Assembly (NCBI GenBank): GCA_016287975.1
Contig: JAEEXV010000218.1
Location: 33,847-97,846, forward strand
Reading direction: 5' to 3'
DNA length: 64,000 nt
Source: Lentisphaeria bacterium
Lineage (GTDB): Bacteria; Verrucomicrobiota; Lentisphaeria; Oligosphaerales; Oligosphaeraceae
The notes under the pieces were generated by a model. The model was not told the DNA's origin. It made no database searches and saw only the letters and a list, made by a program, of their open reading frames with translations. Shown here in pieces: positions 16,924-25,133 of the stretch (the stretch's first letter is position 1; each line of letters begins with the position of its first letter). The position numbers and the translations under genes are program-made.

Positions 16924-19674
16924 TCAATCGCAGGCGAAGAAGTAGGTGGTGTTGGCCTTGGCCTCCAGCACCAGCGTGTCGGCGCCTTTCGCCATCGTGC
17001 GCTCCTCGGGGAAGAGGCACTGCCAGCGGACCTTCCTCGGGAAACGCAGCGTGTAGCGGCCCGCCTTTCCAGTATGCAGCATCACCATCGACGCATTGGC
17101 GTAGACCGCCGCGTCGTCGTTGTCGCAGTAGCGGAAGACGCCCGCCTTCGCGAAGATGGCCTTGAGCGCCTGGTGCGGCAGATACGGCGTCGTGCACAGG
17201 ACGCTGTTCCAGCCCTGCTGCGCCTTCCACGCGAGCGCGGGCCGCCTGCCGCCGCTTTCGATCTCGCCGAGCACTTCCGCCTTGCCGTCGGCGATGGCGG
17301 CGACGGGGCTGAAGGGGAGGCTGCGGTTGGTGTCGGCGACGGCGCCGCCCTTCAGGAACAGCCGCGGCTTCGCCTCGCCTGGCAGCGCCTTCAAGGCGAT
17401 GCCAGTCAGGGCCGCCGTGTCCGCGAGGTCCGCCTGGCGCTCGGTGAAATAGCCTGGCACATGCGTCCAGACGAGGGTGTGGCCGCCGCGCTTCAGGCGC
17501 TCGACCGCGGCGCGCTTTTCAGGCGTCATCAGGTAGTTGTTCAGGAAGAGGTAGACCTTGTAGTCCTTGCAGCCTGGCTTGGCGAGGTCGCCGAAGGAGA
17601 GCATGTCGTACGGGATCTGGCAGGCGCCCAGTTCGCGCGGCGTCTCCATTGAGATCGCGTAGTTCGCGCAGTTCGGGTTCTCCTCGATCGCGTGGATGGG
17701 CACGCTGTCGAAGTCGCCGACCACGGCGACCTCCGCCGCCGAGCCGAAGTCGCCCGCGTGCTTCAGGAGACGGCTGACGTCCTTGCGGAAGAACTCCTGG
17801 ATTTTCGGCGGCATGTACCAGCCGCGCGAGAAGTCCATGAACCAGAGGCCGCATCCGTGCGCGAAGGCGTGCGCGAGATCGCGCGCCAGAAGCGCGATGC
17901 TCTCCTCCTCGTCGGTGGCGAAGGTGTGGCCGCCCGTGTTGGGTTCGACGAAGGTGCGCGTGTCCGCCTCGATGATGCAGAACTTGCCGCGCTGGCGGTA
18001 GCTGTCCGCGAGGGCGCGCACGCTGCCGTATCTGCCGAGGGCGCGGAAGTCCGCGCCGTACTGGTTCGGCGAGATCTGGAAACCCGTGGCGGGGTCGTCC
18101 AGGATCTCGTCGTTGCGGAGGTGCCAGCCCTCGGCGGGGTAGTTCATACCGAAGAAGTAGCCGTAGTAGTTTCCGATCGGCACGCGCCCGCCGCAGGCCC
18201 GCTTCGCCGCGCGGTTCATGGCGAGCACGCAGTCGCGCTCGACCTCGCCCATGCACTCGAAGTAGTCGAGCACCTTGCGTTCCGACACCGTGGAACGCAG
18301 CCGCCCCGCGCCCGTCGCCAGGCGCTCCGCCTTGCCCGGCACCGACGCCCCCGCGAAGGTCGCCGCCTTGTCCCCCCACGCCTGCCGCAGCGCCGCCTCC
18401 GTCGCGTATTTGCGCTTGAGGAAGCGCCGAAAGGCCTCCGTCATCGGGCGCGAGCAGTCGGGCATGGCGGCGGGCATCCCGTAGTAGTGCCATTCGAGGT
18501 AGACGCCCGAATCCACGCGGTAGGAGAAGATGCGCGCCGCGAGCGGCGTCCGCTCCAGTTCCCGCACAATCTGCGTGATGACGGCCTGCGCGTCCTCCAG
18601 CCACACCGACGAGGCGTACGACGGCGCCACGAAGTTCCGCTGCACATGCGTCTCATTCAGGTTGCGGCCGCCGTTCGCGTAGTCGATGCACTCCTCGGGG
18701 TGCCTCGCCCGCCACCAGTATGGCGGACGCGCGAAACTGATGCCCACCGAGAGGTAGACCCCTGGCGCCATCTCCAGATAGTCCTGCACGATCTTCGCCG
18801 CCGCCTCCGTGTCCACCGTGCCGTCTGGTTTCCAGATCGCGTCATTGACGTCGATGGTGGCCGCGTGCAGCGCAATGCCGCTTTCGGCCATCATCGCGAC
18901 CTGCGCGCGCCATTTGGCGTTGTCGTAGAGGAGGTGCGTCGTCGCCGCGTAGATCACCAGCGGCAGGCGCTTCCCGCCGATGCGCATGAACGCGCGCCCG
19001 TCCACGTATTCGGCGGCGCACACGGGTTTCGGCTCGTCGGCGAGGCGCTTCTGGAGCGCCAGTCCGCGCGCCTGGCGGCGCGCGTAGAGGGCCTCCAGGG
19101 CGCGGTTCTCCGCGCGGTTCAGCAGCATCCGCATCGGATAGATGTACGCCCAGATGTTCTCCGAGATGTCGCAGAAGGCGTTGACGGCTTCCCACGCGCG
19201 GTCGTCATAGCCTGGCTGCCGCCACGCCCCCGAGGCCTTTCGGCTGCACTTCCAGCGCCCGTCCGTGTAGAAGTCCTGGATGCGTCCGTCGGCGTATTCG
19301 AGTTCCAGGTGCAGGACGAGGCCGCCCATGCCGATCTGGTTCACGATCTCCGCCGCGATCGCGTTCCCGCCCGCGCGCACCGCCTTCGTCACCTCCGCGC
19401 GCTTCGGCCACGCCTTGCGCTCCAGCCGGCACTGCTTCTCGACCTCCACGCCGTTGATGGTGAGCGTGCACAGGTCGTCGTAGACATAGACCAATGTCGC
19501 CTTCTTCAGCCCCGCCTCCGCCGTGAACTCCGCCCGGAAACAGCGCTTCTGGTTGCGGCTGTCCTCGAACTTCTCGTGCGTCCACAGCCACCGCGCCCGG
19601 CTCGGCGCAGGCACCTCCGCCAGCGCCAGACACGACACGACAACCGCCATCAACCAGCCCAGCCTGCGCAGCAT
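16924..19674 (-). CDS. Secreted GH42-like (beta-galactosidase-like) protein
   Basis: A 916-aa protein with a signal peptide (MLRRLGWLMAVVVSCLALAE, cleavage near residue 20). Residues about 25-165 form a lectin-like jelly-roll (FRAEFTAEAGLKKATLVY, LTINGVEVEKQ). A central TIM barrel follows with SYRVDSGVYLEWHYYGMP, GDKAATFAG and CIIEADTRTFVEP, and then a flavodoxin-like segment (DYKVYLFLNNYLMTPEKRAAVERLKRG, split here by a short loop) typical of the GH42 trimerisation domain. The Glu of CIIEAD and the Glu of YLEWHYYG are candidate nucleophile and acid. Removal of beta-galactosyl side chains outside the cytoplasm would suit a pectin locus. It begins 12 nt downstream of a prepilin-like gene. Confidence 0.78.
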   Translation of the reverse strand: MLRRLGWLMAVVVSCLALAEVPAPSRARWLWTHEKFEDSRNQKRCFRAEFTAEAGLKKATLVYVYDDLCTLTINGVEVEKQCRLERKAWPKRAEVTKAVRAGGNAIAAEIVNQIGMGGLVLHLELEYADGRIQDFYTDGRWKCSRKASGAWRQPGYDDRAWEAVNAFCDISENIWAYIYPMRMLLNRAENRALEALYARRQARGLALQKRLADEPKPVCAAEYVDGRAFMRIGGKRLPLVIYAATTHLLYDNAKWRAQVAMMAESGIALHAATIDVNDAIWKPDGTVDTEAAAKIVQDYLEMAPGVYLSVGISFARPPYWWRARHPEECIDYANGGRNLNETHVQRNFVAPSYASSVWLEDAQAVITQIVRELERTPLAARIFSYRVDSGVYLEWHYYGMPAAMPDCSRPMTEAFRRFLKRKYATEAALRQAWGDKAATFAGASVPGKAERLATGAGRLRSTVSERKVLDYFECMGEVERDCVLAMNRAAKRACGGRVPIGNYYGYFFGMNYPAEGWHLRNDEILDDPATGFQISPNQYGADFRALGRYGSVRALADSYRQRGKFCIIEADTRTFVEPNTGGHTFATDEEESIALLARDLAHAFAHGCGLWFMDFSRGWYMPPKIQEFFRKDVSRLLKHAGDFGSAAEVAVVGDFDSVPIHAIEENPNCANYAISMETPRELGACQIPYDMLSFGDLAKPGCKDYKVYLFLNNYLMTPEKRAAVERLKRGGHTLVWTHVPGYFTERQADLADTAALTGIALKALPGEAKPRLFLKGGAVADTNRSLPFSPVAAIADGKAEVLGEIESGGRRPALAWKAQQGWNSVLCTTPYLPHQALKAIFAKAGVFRYCDNDDAAVYANASMVMLHTGKAGRYTLRFPRKVRWQCLFPEERTMAKGADTLVLEAKANTTYFFACD

Positions 19675-19686
19675 CCTGGTTCCTCC

Positions 19687-20430
19687 TCAATACCGGATCT
19701 CGTCCATCAACTTCAACCACTTCCCCACGTCACGCACGTTGAGACTCCCCTTCTTGGATGCGCAGTGGCCATCCATGTAGACGCCATTCGTGGTGTCGTC
19801 CAAGTGGTTCTGCGCTTTTGCCGTGACGTCATTCCAGGTGCCGAACCCGTAGTAACTCGCCTGGCCGGAGCAGATGTCCCCCATGATGCAGGCGCCGGCT
19901 GGATCCCGGGCCAGGATGGCGCGATAGCCCTTGCTGATTTCATCGGCCGTGATTCCGCCAGGCAGTTTGTAGCGCAGTGTCGCCGAGGTCGACGAGCCCG
20001 GCGTCTCCGAAATGTAGATCCAGAAGTAGGAGATGGCTCCGTTCATCGTTGTCCCATCGAAGTTTTGCGTGTCGCTGGGGCACTTGAAGACACCCCGCTT
20101 GTCAGCCACCGTCAAGGATTCGTATGTGGTCTTGCCGGAACCGACATATCCGTTGACCATCAACCGCGGGAACGGGAAGTTCGCATTGGTGCCAAAACGG
20201 TTGCCATACGCGAATGTATAGATGTGGAAGGCCACCAGGTTGTCGCGGTTGTCCCCTGCGTACAGCGCATCCGCCAACCCCAGTTGCTTCAGGTTGTTGA
20301 CGCACGCGATGCTGCGCGCCTTCTCCCGCGCCTTCGACAGCGCCGGCAGCAGCATCGACGCCAAAATGGCGATGATCGCGATCACCACCAGAAGTTCAAT
20401 CAGCGTGAATGTGTTTTGGATTTTCCGCAT
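19687..20430 (-). CDS. Prepilin-type N-terminal cleavage/methylation protein
   Basis: The start is ATG 20430-20428 with a GGAGGAAACGCC leader (247 aa, [14 protein letters not shown]). The pilin helix has Glu at +5 and is followed by [20 protein letters not shown], the signature of the expanded pseudopilins of Lentisphaerota. The C-terminal part has [20 protein letters not shown], matching the conserved DGH strand of this group. The residue before the cleavage Phe is Thr, not the canonical Gly. Twelve nt separate it from the secreted GH42-like gene, the second such pairing in the window. It may form part of a pseudopilus or a surface fibre; no assembly ATPase or platform gene is in the window. 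Confidence 0.92.
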   Translation of the reverse strand: MRKIQNTFTLIELLVVIAIIAILASMLLPALSKAREKARSIACVNNLKQLGLADALYAGDNRDNLVAFHIYTFAYGNRFGTNANFPFPRLMVNGYVGSGKTTYESLTVADKRGVFKCPSDTQNFDGTTMNGAISYFWIYISETPGSSTSATLRYKLPGGITADEISKGYRAILARDPAGACIMGDICSGQASYYGFGTWNDVTAKAQNHLDDTTNGVYMDGHCASKKGSLNVRDVGKWLKLMDEIRY

Positions 20431-20456
20431 GGCGTTTCCTCCAGATTGCATGGTTC

Positions 20457-20606
20457 GGATTTCAGGATTCAGGATTCAAGATTCAGGATTCAAGATTCAA
20501 GGCGGGATTCAAGATTCCAGATTCACCGTCAAGATTCAGGATTCAAGATTCAAGGGGAGTCCAGATTCAGGATTCAAGATTCAGGGCGGCTCAAGATTCA
20601 GGATTC
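20457..20606. repeat. 7-bp tandem repeat GATTCAR, about 15 units with interruptions
   Basis: Runs of GATTCAG and GATTCAA, broken by short GC-rich inserts (AGGCGG, CCGTCA, AGGGGA), fill the spacer between GH28 and the prepilin-like gene. The upstream end of the prepilin transcript would cross it, so copy number may influence expression (inference). Confidence 0.9.
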
Positions 20607-20612
20607 CCTCCG

Positions 20613-21803
20613 CTACGTCGTCTCCCAACTGGTGGACGGCCGTCGGTCCAGGGTCTCGGGCGGCCCGTCGACGGCGGTCAGGGTCATGGCGTCCATCTGG
20701 AGCCCGCGCACAAAGCGGGCGGAGAAAGCCTCGGGGACACCACGGATGACACCTGCGACCTGTGCGAAGCGGATGTCCTCCAGCGGCGCGTGGCGGTTGC
20801 CGTTGAGGATGACGGGCAGGCCAGCCGTGATGCGCATGTTGCTGAAAGTGAAGCCTCGGATGGCGCGCGCCGTGACGCCTGGATCCACGGTGAGGTGGAT
20901 GGGATGGCGGGGGCATTCGAGGGTGATGCCGTCGAAGAGGATGTCGTGGATGTCGAGGGCGCCCGTGTCCGAGGGGCGCAGGTAGGAGACGCATGCCTCG
21001 CAGAGGATGCCGTTGTTGTGTCCGACCATCGTGAGGCCGTGGAAGACGACGTGGCGGATGGTGTCGTCGCTGGGGCAGCCCAGGCGCACGCACTGGCAGC
21101 CGCTGTCCAGGACGCAGTCGCTGACGGTCACCTGCTCGCAGACGGCGTGCTCCTCTGGCGTGCGCCGCATCGCGCGGATGGAGATGCAGTCGTCCCCCGT
21201 CTTGAGGAAGCACCCGTGGATGGCGACGCGTCGGCAGCTGTCCAGGTCGATGCCGTCGTTGTTGATCATGCGCTGGTCGCCGTCGATGCGGATGCCCTCG
21301 ACGCGGACGTCCTCGCAGTGCGTGATCCACAGCGACCAACCAGGCGAATCCTTGAGCGTGATCCCCTCCAGGCGCACGCCCTGGCAGTTGTGGAACTGCA
21401 TCGCGCGCGGACGCGGCACCCCTGGAAGGCGCGCCCAGAAGTCGAAGTCCGGATACTGCCGCGCGTCGTGGTCGTAGTAGGCTGGGCCCTGCCCGTCGAT
21501 GACGCCCGCCCCCGTGACGGCGATGTTCTCGGCGTCCGCGGCGCACACCAGGCACTTCTGGCTGCGCTCAGGGCGCACGCGCTCCAGCCCTGGTGGATTG
21601 AAGTCGGGGATCCGCGACGGCTCCCGAGGCCCCACCAGCCTCGCCCCCGCCGACAGATGCAGCTCGACGTTGCTCTTCAGCCGAAGGCCAAGGCACTCGT
21701 ATTCCCCTGGCGCGAGCGCCACCCGCCCGCCGCCCGCCGCCGCCGCCGCGTCGATCGCCGACTGCACCGCCTCCGTCGTCCGATTCTCCACCCAGCATTC
21801 CAT
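20613..21803 (-). CDS. GH28 family glycoside hydrolase (polygalacturonase-like)
   Basis: A 396-aa right-handed beta-helix protein. The GH28 acidic signatures are present as NNDGIDLD (181-188, Asp183) and TGDDCIS (202-208, Asp204/Asp205). The third classical motif Gly-His-Gly is not found where expected; the equivalent region reads CVRLGCPSDDTIRHV, and the RIK element is also not obvious. The protein may therefore be an exo-acting or divergent member such as a rhamnogalacturonan- or xylogalacturonan-directed enzyme. There is no signal peptide, so it is cytosolic. A CGGGAGGAGAGAAGCC leader marks the ATG. It opens the second minus-strand glycan locus and is divergent from the ATPase at 22109. 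Confidence 0.88.
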   Translation of the reverse strand: MECWVENRTTEAVQSAIDAAAAAGGGRVALAPGEYECLGLRLKSNVELHLSAGARLVGPREPSRIPDFNPPGLERVRPERSQKCLVCAADAENIAVTGAGVIDGQGPAYYDHDARQYPDFDFWARLPGVPRPRAMQFHNCQGVRLEGITLKDSPGWSLWITHCEDVRVEGIRIDGDQRMINNDGIDLDSCRRVAIHGCFLKTGDDCISIRAMRRTPEEHAVCEQVTVSDCVLDSGCQCVRLGCPSDDTIRHVVFHGLTMVGHNNGILCEACVSYLRPSDTGALDIHDILFDGITLECPRHPIHLTVDPGVTARAIRGFTFSNMRITAGLPVILNGNRHAPLEDIRFAQVAGVIRGVPEAFSARFVRGLQMDAMTLTAVDGPPETLDRRPSTSWETT

Positions 21804-21835
21804 GGCTTCTCTCCTCCCGAATGGTCACGCCGCAT

Positions 21836-21841
21836 ATTATA
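21836..21841 (-). promoter_or_regulatory. Putative -10 box for GH28
   Basis: A perfect TATAAT on the minus strand 33 nt upstream of the GH28 ATG. No convincing -35 is present at the usual distance, which would fit an activator-dependent promoter. Confidence 0.35.
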
Positions 21842-22017
21842 GCCCATTCGCCCCCCAAAAACCTTGATTTTTCAATGCAAAATCTTGAATTTTGTGCAAA
21901 TATCGCATTTTCTTGCCCGCCCTTTTCTGGCAACCACCCTCCCCGCCCCGCGCATAAGAGTTATAGTCGCTACCAGCCCCTTTGGAGGGCAAGGCCCAAC
22001 CGGATGTGCCGACCTCC

Positions 22018-22045
22018 TTGTAATCTCAAAAACACCGGATACATT
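22018..22045 (+). promoter_or_regulatory. Putative promoter of the first DUF4143 ATPase
   Basis: TTGTAA (22018-22023), a 16-nt spacer and TACATT (22040-22045). The first iteron of the 22025-22090 array overlaps the spacer. The remaining 21842-22017 stretch shows nothing further. Confidence 0.35.
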
Positions 22046-22090
22046 ATATCAAAAACACCGATTGAAATACATCAAAAACACCGATTGAAT
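22025..22090. repeat. Three 23-bp-spaced iterons upstream of the ATPase gene
   Basis: The core TCAAAAACACCGATTGAA occurs at 22049 and 22072, with a diverged first copy (TCAAAAACACCGGATACA) near 22026. Starts are exactly 23 bp apart, about two helical turns, so a protein could bind all three on one face. They overlap the putative promoter and the 5' leader. Confidence 0.8.
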
Positions 22091-22108
22091 CATGTTAACA
22101 ATTTTGTT

Positions 22109-23401
22109 ATGAAATACTTAACAAGAATCATAGAAGGCCAGTTCAGACTGCACCTGGAAGCCTTTGGAGCGGTTCTGCTGGAAGGTCCCAAATGGTGTGG
22201 CAAGACCACGACGGCGAGCCAGTTCGCCAAAAGCGTCATCACCCTCCAGGATCCGGATCAGCGGGACGAGTATCTGACGACAGCGCAGGTCAAGCCGTCA
22301 TTGCTGCTGGAGGGGGCGACGCCCCGGCTGCTGGATGAATGGCAGGATGCTCCAGTGCTTTGGGATTCGGTTCGGACTGCCGTGGACAATCGCGGCCTGA
22401 CTGGGCAGTTCATCCTGACTGGCTCGAATACGGTGGACGAGACGAAAATCCTGCATTCAGGGACAGGGCGGATTGCCCGGTTGCAGATGTCGCCCATGAG
22501 CATCTGGGAATCCAAGGAATCCAATGGCCGGATCTCCTTGATGGAATTGTTCGATTCCCCGGACGGCGACATCGACGGCATCACCTCCGATCTGTCCGTC
22601 GAGGAACTGATCTACATTGCCTGCCGCGGCGGCTGGCCTGCCTCGCTTCATGCGACCAGCCGGACAGCGGCATTGCTGCTGTCCAGGGACTATGTGCATA
22701 CCATCTGCCGCGATGACATCTCGCGGGTGGACGGCGTACGGCGCGACCCGCGGATTGCCAGGAGGATTCTCTGGTCATACGCCAGGAACATCTCGACCCT
22801 TGCCAAGAAGACCTCGCTTCTGGCCGATGTCGTCTCATCTGGGGAAATCTCCCTTTCCCAGGATGCCTTCGACGAATACCTGCGGGCACTGGGCCGGCTT
22901 TTCGTCATCCAGGACATGGATGGCTGGTGCCCGTCCATCCGCAGCAAGACCGTCATCCGCAGTTCCCCAAAACGGTGCTTTGTCGATCCGTCCATTGCCG
23001 TGGCGGCGCTGGGATTGACGCCCGCCATGCTGCAAACGCAGTTGAAGACCTTTGGATTCATCTTCGAGCAGATGTGCATCCGGGATCTGAAGGCCTATTC
23101 GGCGGGACGGAACGGCACATTCTCGTATTACCGGGATCGGTATGGGCTGGAGGCCGACGGCGTCCTGCATCTGGAGGACGGGCGCTATGCCTTGCTGGAG
23201 TTCAAACTCGGCAGTCGGGAAATCGAAGAAGGCGCTGGGCATCTGACTAGACTTCACGACCTGATTCGACAGCACAATCAGGAAGAAACGCAAGTTCCCC
23301 TGCGGGAACCCGACCTGCTCGCGGTAATCACAGGCGGCAAACTGGCCTACACCCGCCCCGACGGCGTGAAAGTCATTCCCCTCGGCTGCCTGAAACCATA
23401 G
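22109..23401 (+). CDS. ATP-binding protein, AAA_14/DUF4143 family
   Basis: The start is the ATG at 22109 (430 aa, MKYLTRIIEGQFRLHLEAFG); codons upstream cover the iteron array and are not coding. Walker A is GPKWCGKTTT (26-35) and the Walker B/DEW motif is RLLDEWQD (73-80), followed by the sensor-like FILTGSN. The DUF4143 half ends in a PD-(D/E)XK-like core (EADGVLHLEDGRYALLEFKLG, read as Asp then Glu-x-Lys). Proteins of this class are abundant in accessory regions and their role is unknown; a toxin, anti-phage or DNA-maintenance function is often guessed. A second DUF4143 gene lies 466 nt downstream. Confidence 0.88.
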   Translation: MKYLTRIIEGQFRLHLEAFGAVLLEGPKWCGKTTTASQFAKSVITLQDPDQRDEYLTTAQVKPSLLLEGATPRLLDEWQDAPVLWDSVRTAVDNRGLTGQFILTGSNTVDETKILHSGTGRIARLQMSPMSIWESKESNGRISLMELFDSPDGDIDGITSDLSVEELIYIACRGGWPASLHATSRTAALLLSRDYVHTICRDDISRVDGVRRDPRIARRILWSYARNISTLAKKTSLLADVVSSGEISLSQDAFDEYLRALGRLFVIQDMDGWCPSIRSKTVIRSSPKRCFVDPSIAVAALGLTPAMLQTQLKTFGFIFEQMCIRDLKAYSAGRNGTFSYYRDRYGLEADGVLHLEDGRYALLEFKLGSREIEEGAGHLTRLHDLIRQHNQEETQVPLREPDLLAVITGGKLAYTRPDGVKVIPLGCLKP

Positions 23402-23556
23402 CGGAAAGGCCAATGTCGCCGCATCGGCACCCCCTTATGTCAATTTCCACCTGTGCAATTGGCTCCCCGTAAACGCATCGCCATCCAATGTCCGAAGTCC
23501 CCCATCTGTCCAGAGTCCAGCGTCCCATCCAAAGTCCAAAGTCCAGCGGCGGCCTC

Positions 23557-23654
23557 GCTAATACTCCTGACTTTACTGGGACATCTGGGACATCTGGGAC
23601 ATCTGGGACATCTGGGACATCTGGGACATCTGGGACAAAGTTAGGAGTATTAGC
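23557..23654. repeat. 9-bp GGGACATCT array flanked by inverted repeats
   Basis: Six perfect GGGACATCT units and a seventh ending AAAG (23578-23640) are bracketed by an inverted repeat. The left arm GCTAATACTCCTGACTTT (23557-23574) pairs with AAAGTTAGGAGTATTAGC (23637-23654), 17 of 18 positions. The whole forms a stem with a G-rich loop. Shorter AAGTCCA repeats lie just to the left (23517-23547). Nothing else is seen in 23402-23831. Confidence 0.9.
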
Positions 23655-23831
23655 GGCCTCGCCGTCGGCACCACAACTTGAACATTTTTGCTGGATTTCC
23701 ATGAAAATTGTCCAAGTCGAGTGGCAGGCTTCAATAAGGGGAAGCCAGTCTGCCCATGGGCCATGCGTCACCAAAACGCAGCGGGTTGCGGAAAAGTTCG
23801 CACCATTCCGCAACTTCCTGCGTTTTGGCAC

Positions 23832-23859
23832 TTGCATTTTGAGGGAGATTCATTATAGT
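23832..23859 (+). promoter_or_regulatory. Promoter of the second DUF4143 ATPase, apparently leaderless
   Basis: TTGCAT (23832-23837), a 16-nt spacer and TATAGT (23854-23859) end 7 nt before the ATG at 23867. Transcription would begin at or next to the start codon, leaving no room for a ribosome binding site. Confidence 0.5.
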
Positions 23860-23866
23860 AAGCGGC

Positions 23867-25066
23867 ATGATGAGACAGCGCGTCTATGACAAGATCATCC
23901 GAAGGCATCTTTCGAGTTATCGCCAGATGGTGTTTCTCTCGGGGCCGCGGCAGGTCGGCAAGACCACGCTGGCGCGGTCCTTTTCGAGCAGTTATCTGGA
24001 CTGGGACAATGCGGATGCGCGGGCGGTGATCCTGAAGGGGCCGTCCGCCGCGGCAGGGGCGGCCGTCGGGCGCCTGTCCGCCGCGATGCCGGTGGTGGCT
24101 TTTGACGAGATCCACAAATACCGCAAGTGGAAGGATTTCCTCAAAGGCTTCTTCGACACCTATGAAAACGAGTTGAAGGTCATTGCGACGGGCTCGGCCA
24201 GGATGGACATCTATGCACGTGGCGGCGACAGCCTGATGGGGCGTTATTTCCCCTATCGCGTGCATCCGTTTTCCGTGGCGGAACTGCTGGACGGCGAGTT
24301 GCCGAGCGAGGGTCAGTTGACTGGGCGGCCGCGTCCACTCGGCGACGCCGACTGGGAGGCGCTGCTCACGCACGGGGGTTTCCCCGAGCCATTTCTGCGC
24401 CGCGAGATGGCCTTCACGCGGCGCTGGCGTTCGCTGCGCGCCGCGCAGTTGCTGCGGAAGGACGTGAGCGACCTCTACCACACCCCCGAACTGGCCCAGC
24501 TGGAGGTGCTGGCGCGGCTGCTGGCGCTGCGTTCCAGCGAGCAGCTGGTGGTCTCGTCGCTGGCCAATGAGATCCGAGTCAGCGAGAACACTCTCCGCGA
24601 ATGGGTGACGGTCTTGAAGACGCTCTATTATGGTTTCGAGTTGCGCCCGTGGTACAAGAACATTGAGAACTCCCTGCGCAAGACACCGAAATGGTATCTG
24701 CGGGACTGGTCGGCGGTGGCGGATCCCGGCAAGCGTGCCGAAACCCTGATCGCCTGCCACTTGCTGAAGGCGGTCGAGGGCTGGACCGACCTCGGCCTCG
24801 GGGAGTTTGAACTCTTCTACCTGCGCGACAAGAAGAAACGGGAAGTCGACTTTCTCGTGACCCGCGACCAGGAGCCGTGGTTCCTGGCGGAGGCCAAGAA
24901 AGGCGACGAGGATCTTTCACCCCATCTGGCCTTTTTCCAGCAGGCCACTGGCGCCCGACACGCATTCCAAGTGGTGCTGGACGCCCCGTATGTGGAGGCG
25001 GATTGCTTTTCGCGCACCGCGCCAGTCGTGGTGCCGGCCCGCACCTTCCTCGCCCAGCTTTTCTGA
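23867..25066 (+). CDS. ATP-binding protein, AAA_14/DUF4143 family with PD-(D/E)XK-like C-terminus
   Basis: A 399-aa P-loop protein. Walker A is GPRQVGKTTL (26-35); the B motif is VVAFDEIHKYRKW; the sensor strand is KVIATGSARMD. A winged-helix-like stretch (SSLANEIRVSENTLREWV) precedes the DUF4143 end, which contains REVDFLVTRDQEPWFLAEAKKG spread over two strands, a credible Asp...Glu-x-Lys nuclease core. It is related to, but clearly diverged from, the 22109 gene. Both point the same way, but they are separated by a repeat array and have separate promoters, so they are probably independent acquisitions. The start codon follows a -10 box by only 7 nt. The function is unknown. Confidence 0.9.
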   Translation: MMRQRVYDKIIRRHLSSYRQMVFLSGPRQVGKTTLARSFSSSYLDWDNADARAVILKGPSAAAGAAVGRLSAAMPVVAFDEIHKYRKWKDFLKGFFDTYENELKVIATGSARMDIYARGGDSLMGRYFPYRVHPFSVAELLDGELPSEGQLTGRPRPLGDADWEALLTHGGFPEPFLRREMAFTRRWRSLRAAQLLRKDVSDLYHTPELAQLEVLARLLALRSSEQLVVSSLANEIRVSENTLREWVTVLKTLYYGFELRPWYKNIENSLRKTPKWYLRDWSAVADPGKRAETLIACHLLKAVEGWTDLGLGEFELFYLRDKKKREVDFLVTRDQEPWFLAEAKKGDEDLSPHLAFFQQATGARHAFQVVLDAPYVEADCFSRTAPVVVPARTFLAQLF

Positions 25067-25133
25067 CGCAGCCCCCTTGTCCTTGTGTCGGCGGCCGCGC
25101 CGCCGTCGAACGCGTGAATCCATTTCCCGAGCC

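Noticed and set aside
14138..16945. 935-codon plus-strand open frame
   Set aside because: Antisense to the GH106-like gene, no recognisable motif.
13793..17230. 121-residue N-terminal extension of the GH106-like protein
   Set aside because: It overlaps the end of the GH42-like gene in another frame and has an Arg/Gly-rich composition; the family start motif begins at the internal ATG.
17692..20985. 1097-codon plus-strand open frame
   Set aside because: It is antisense to the GH42-like and prepilin-like genes, crosses the GATTCAR array, has Arg/Val-rich low-complexity composition and no RBS or domain; high GC in the third codon position of the real genes keeps the opposite frame open.
23488..23889. 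Gly-Thr-Ser repeat protein
   Set aside because: Product of the GGGACATCT array; it continues into another gene's start without an RBS.
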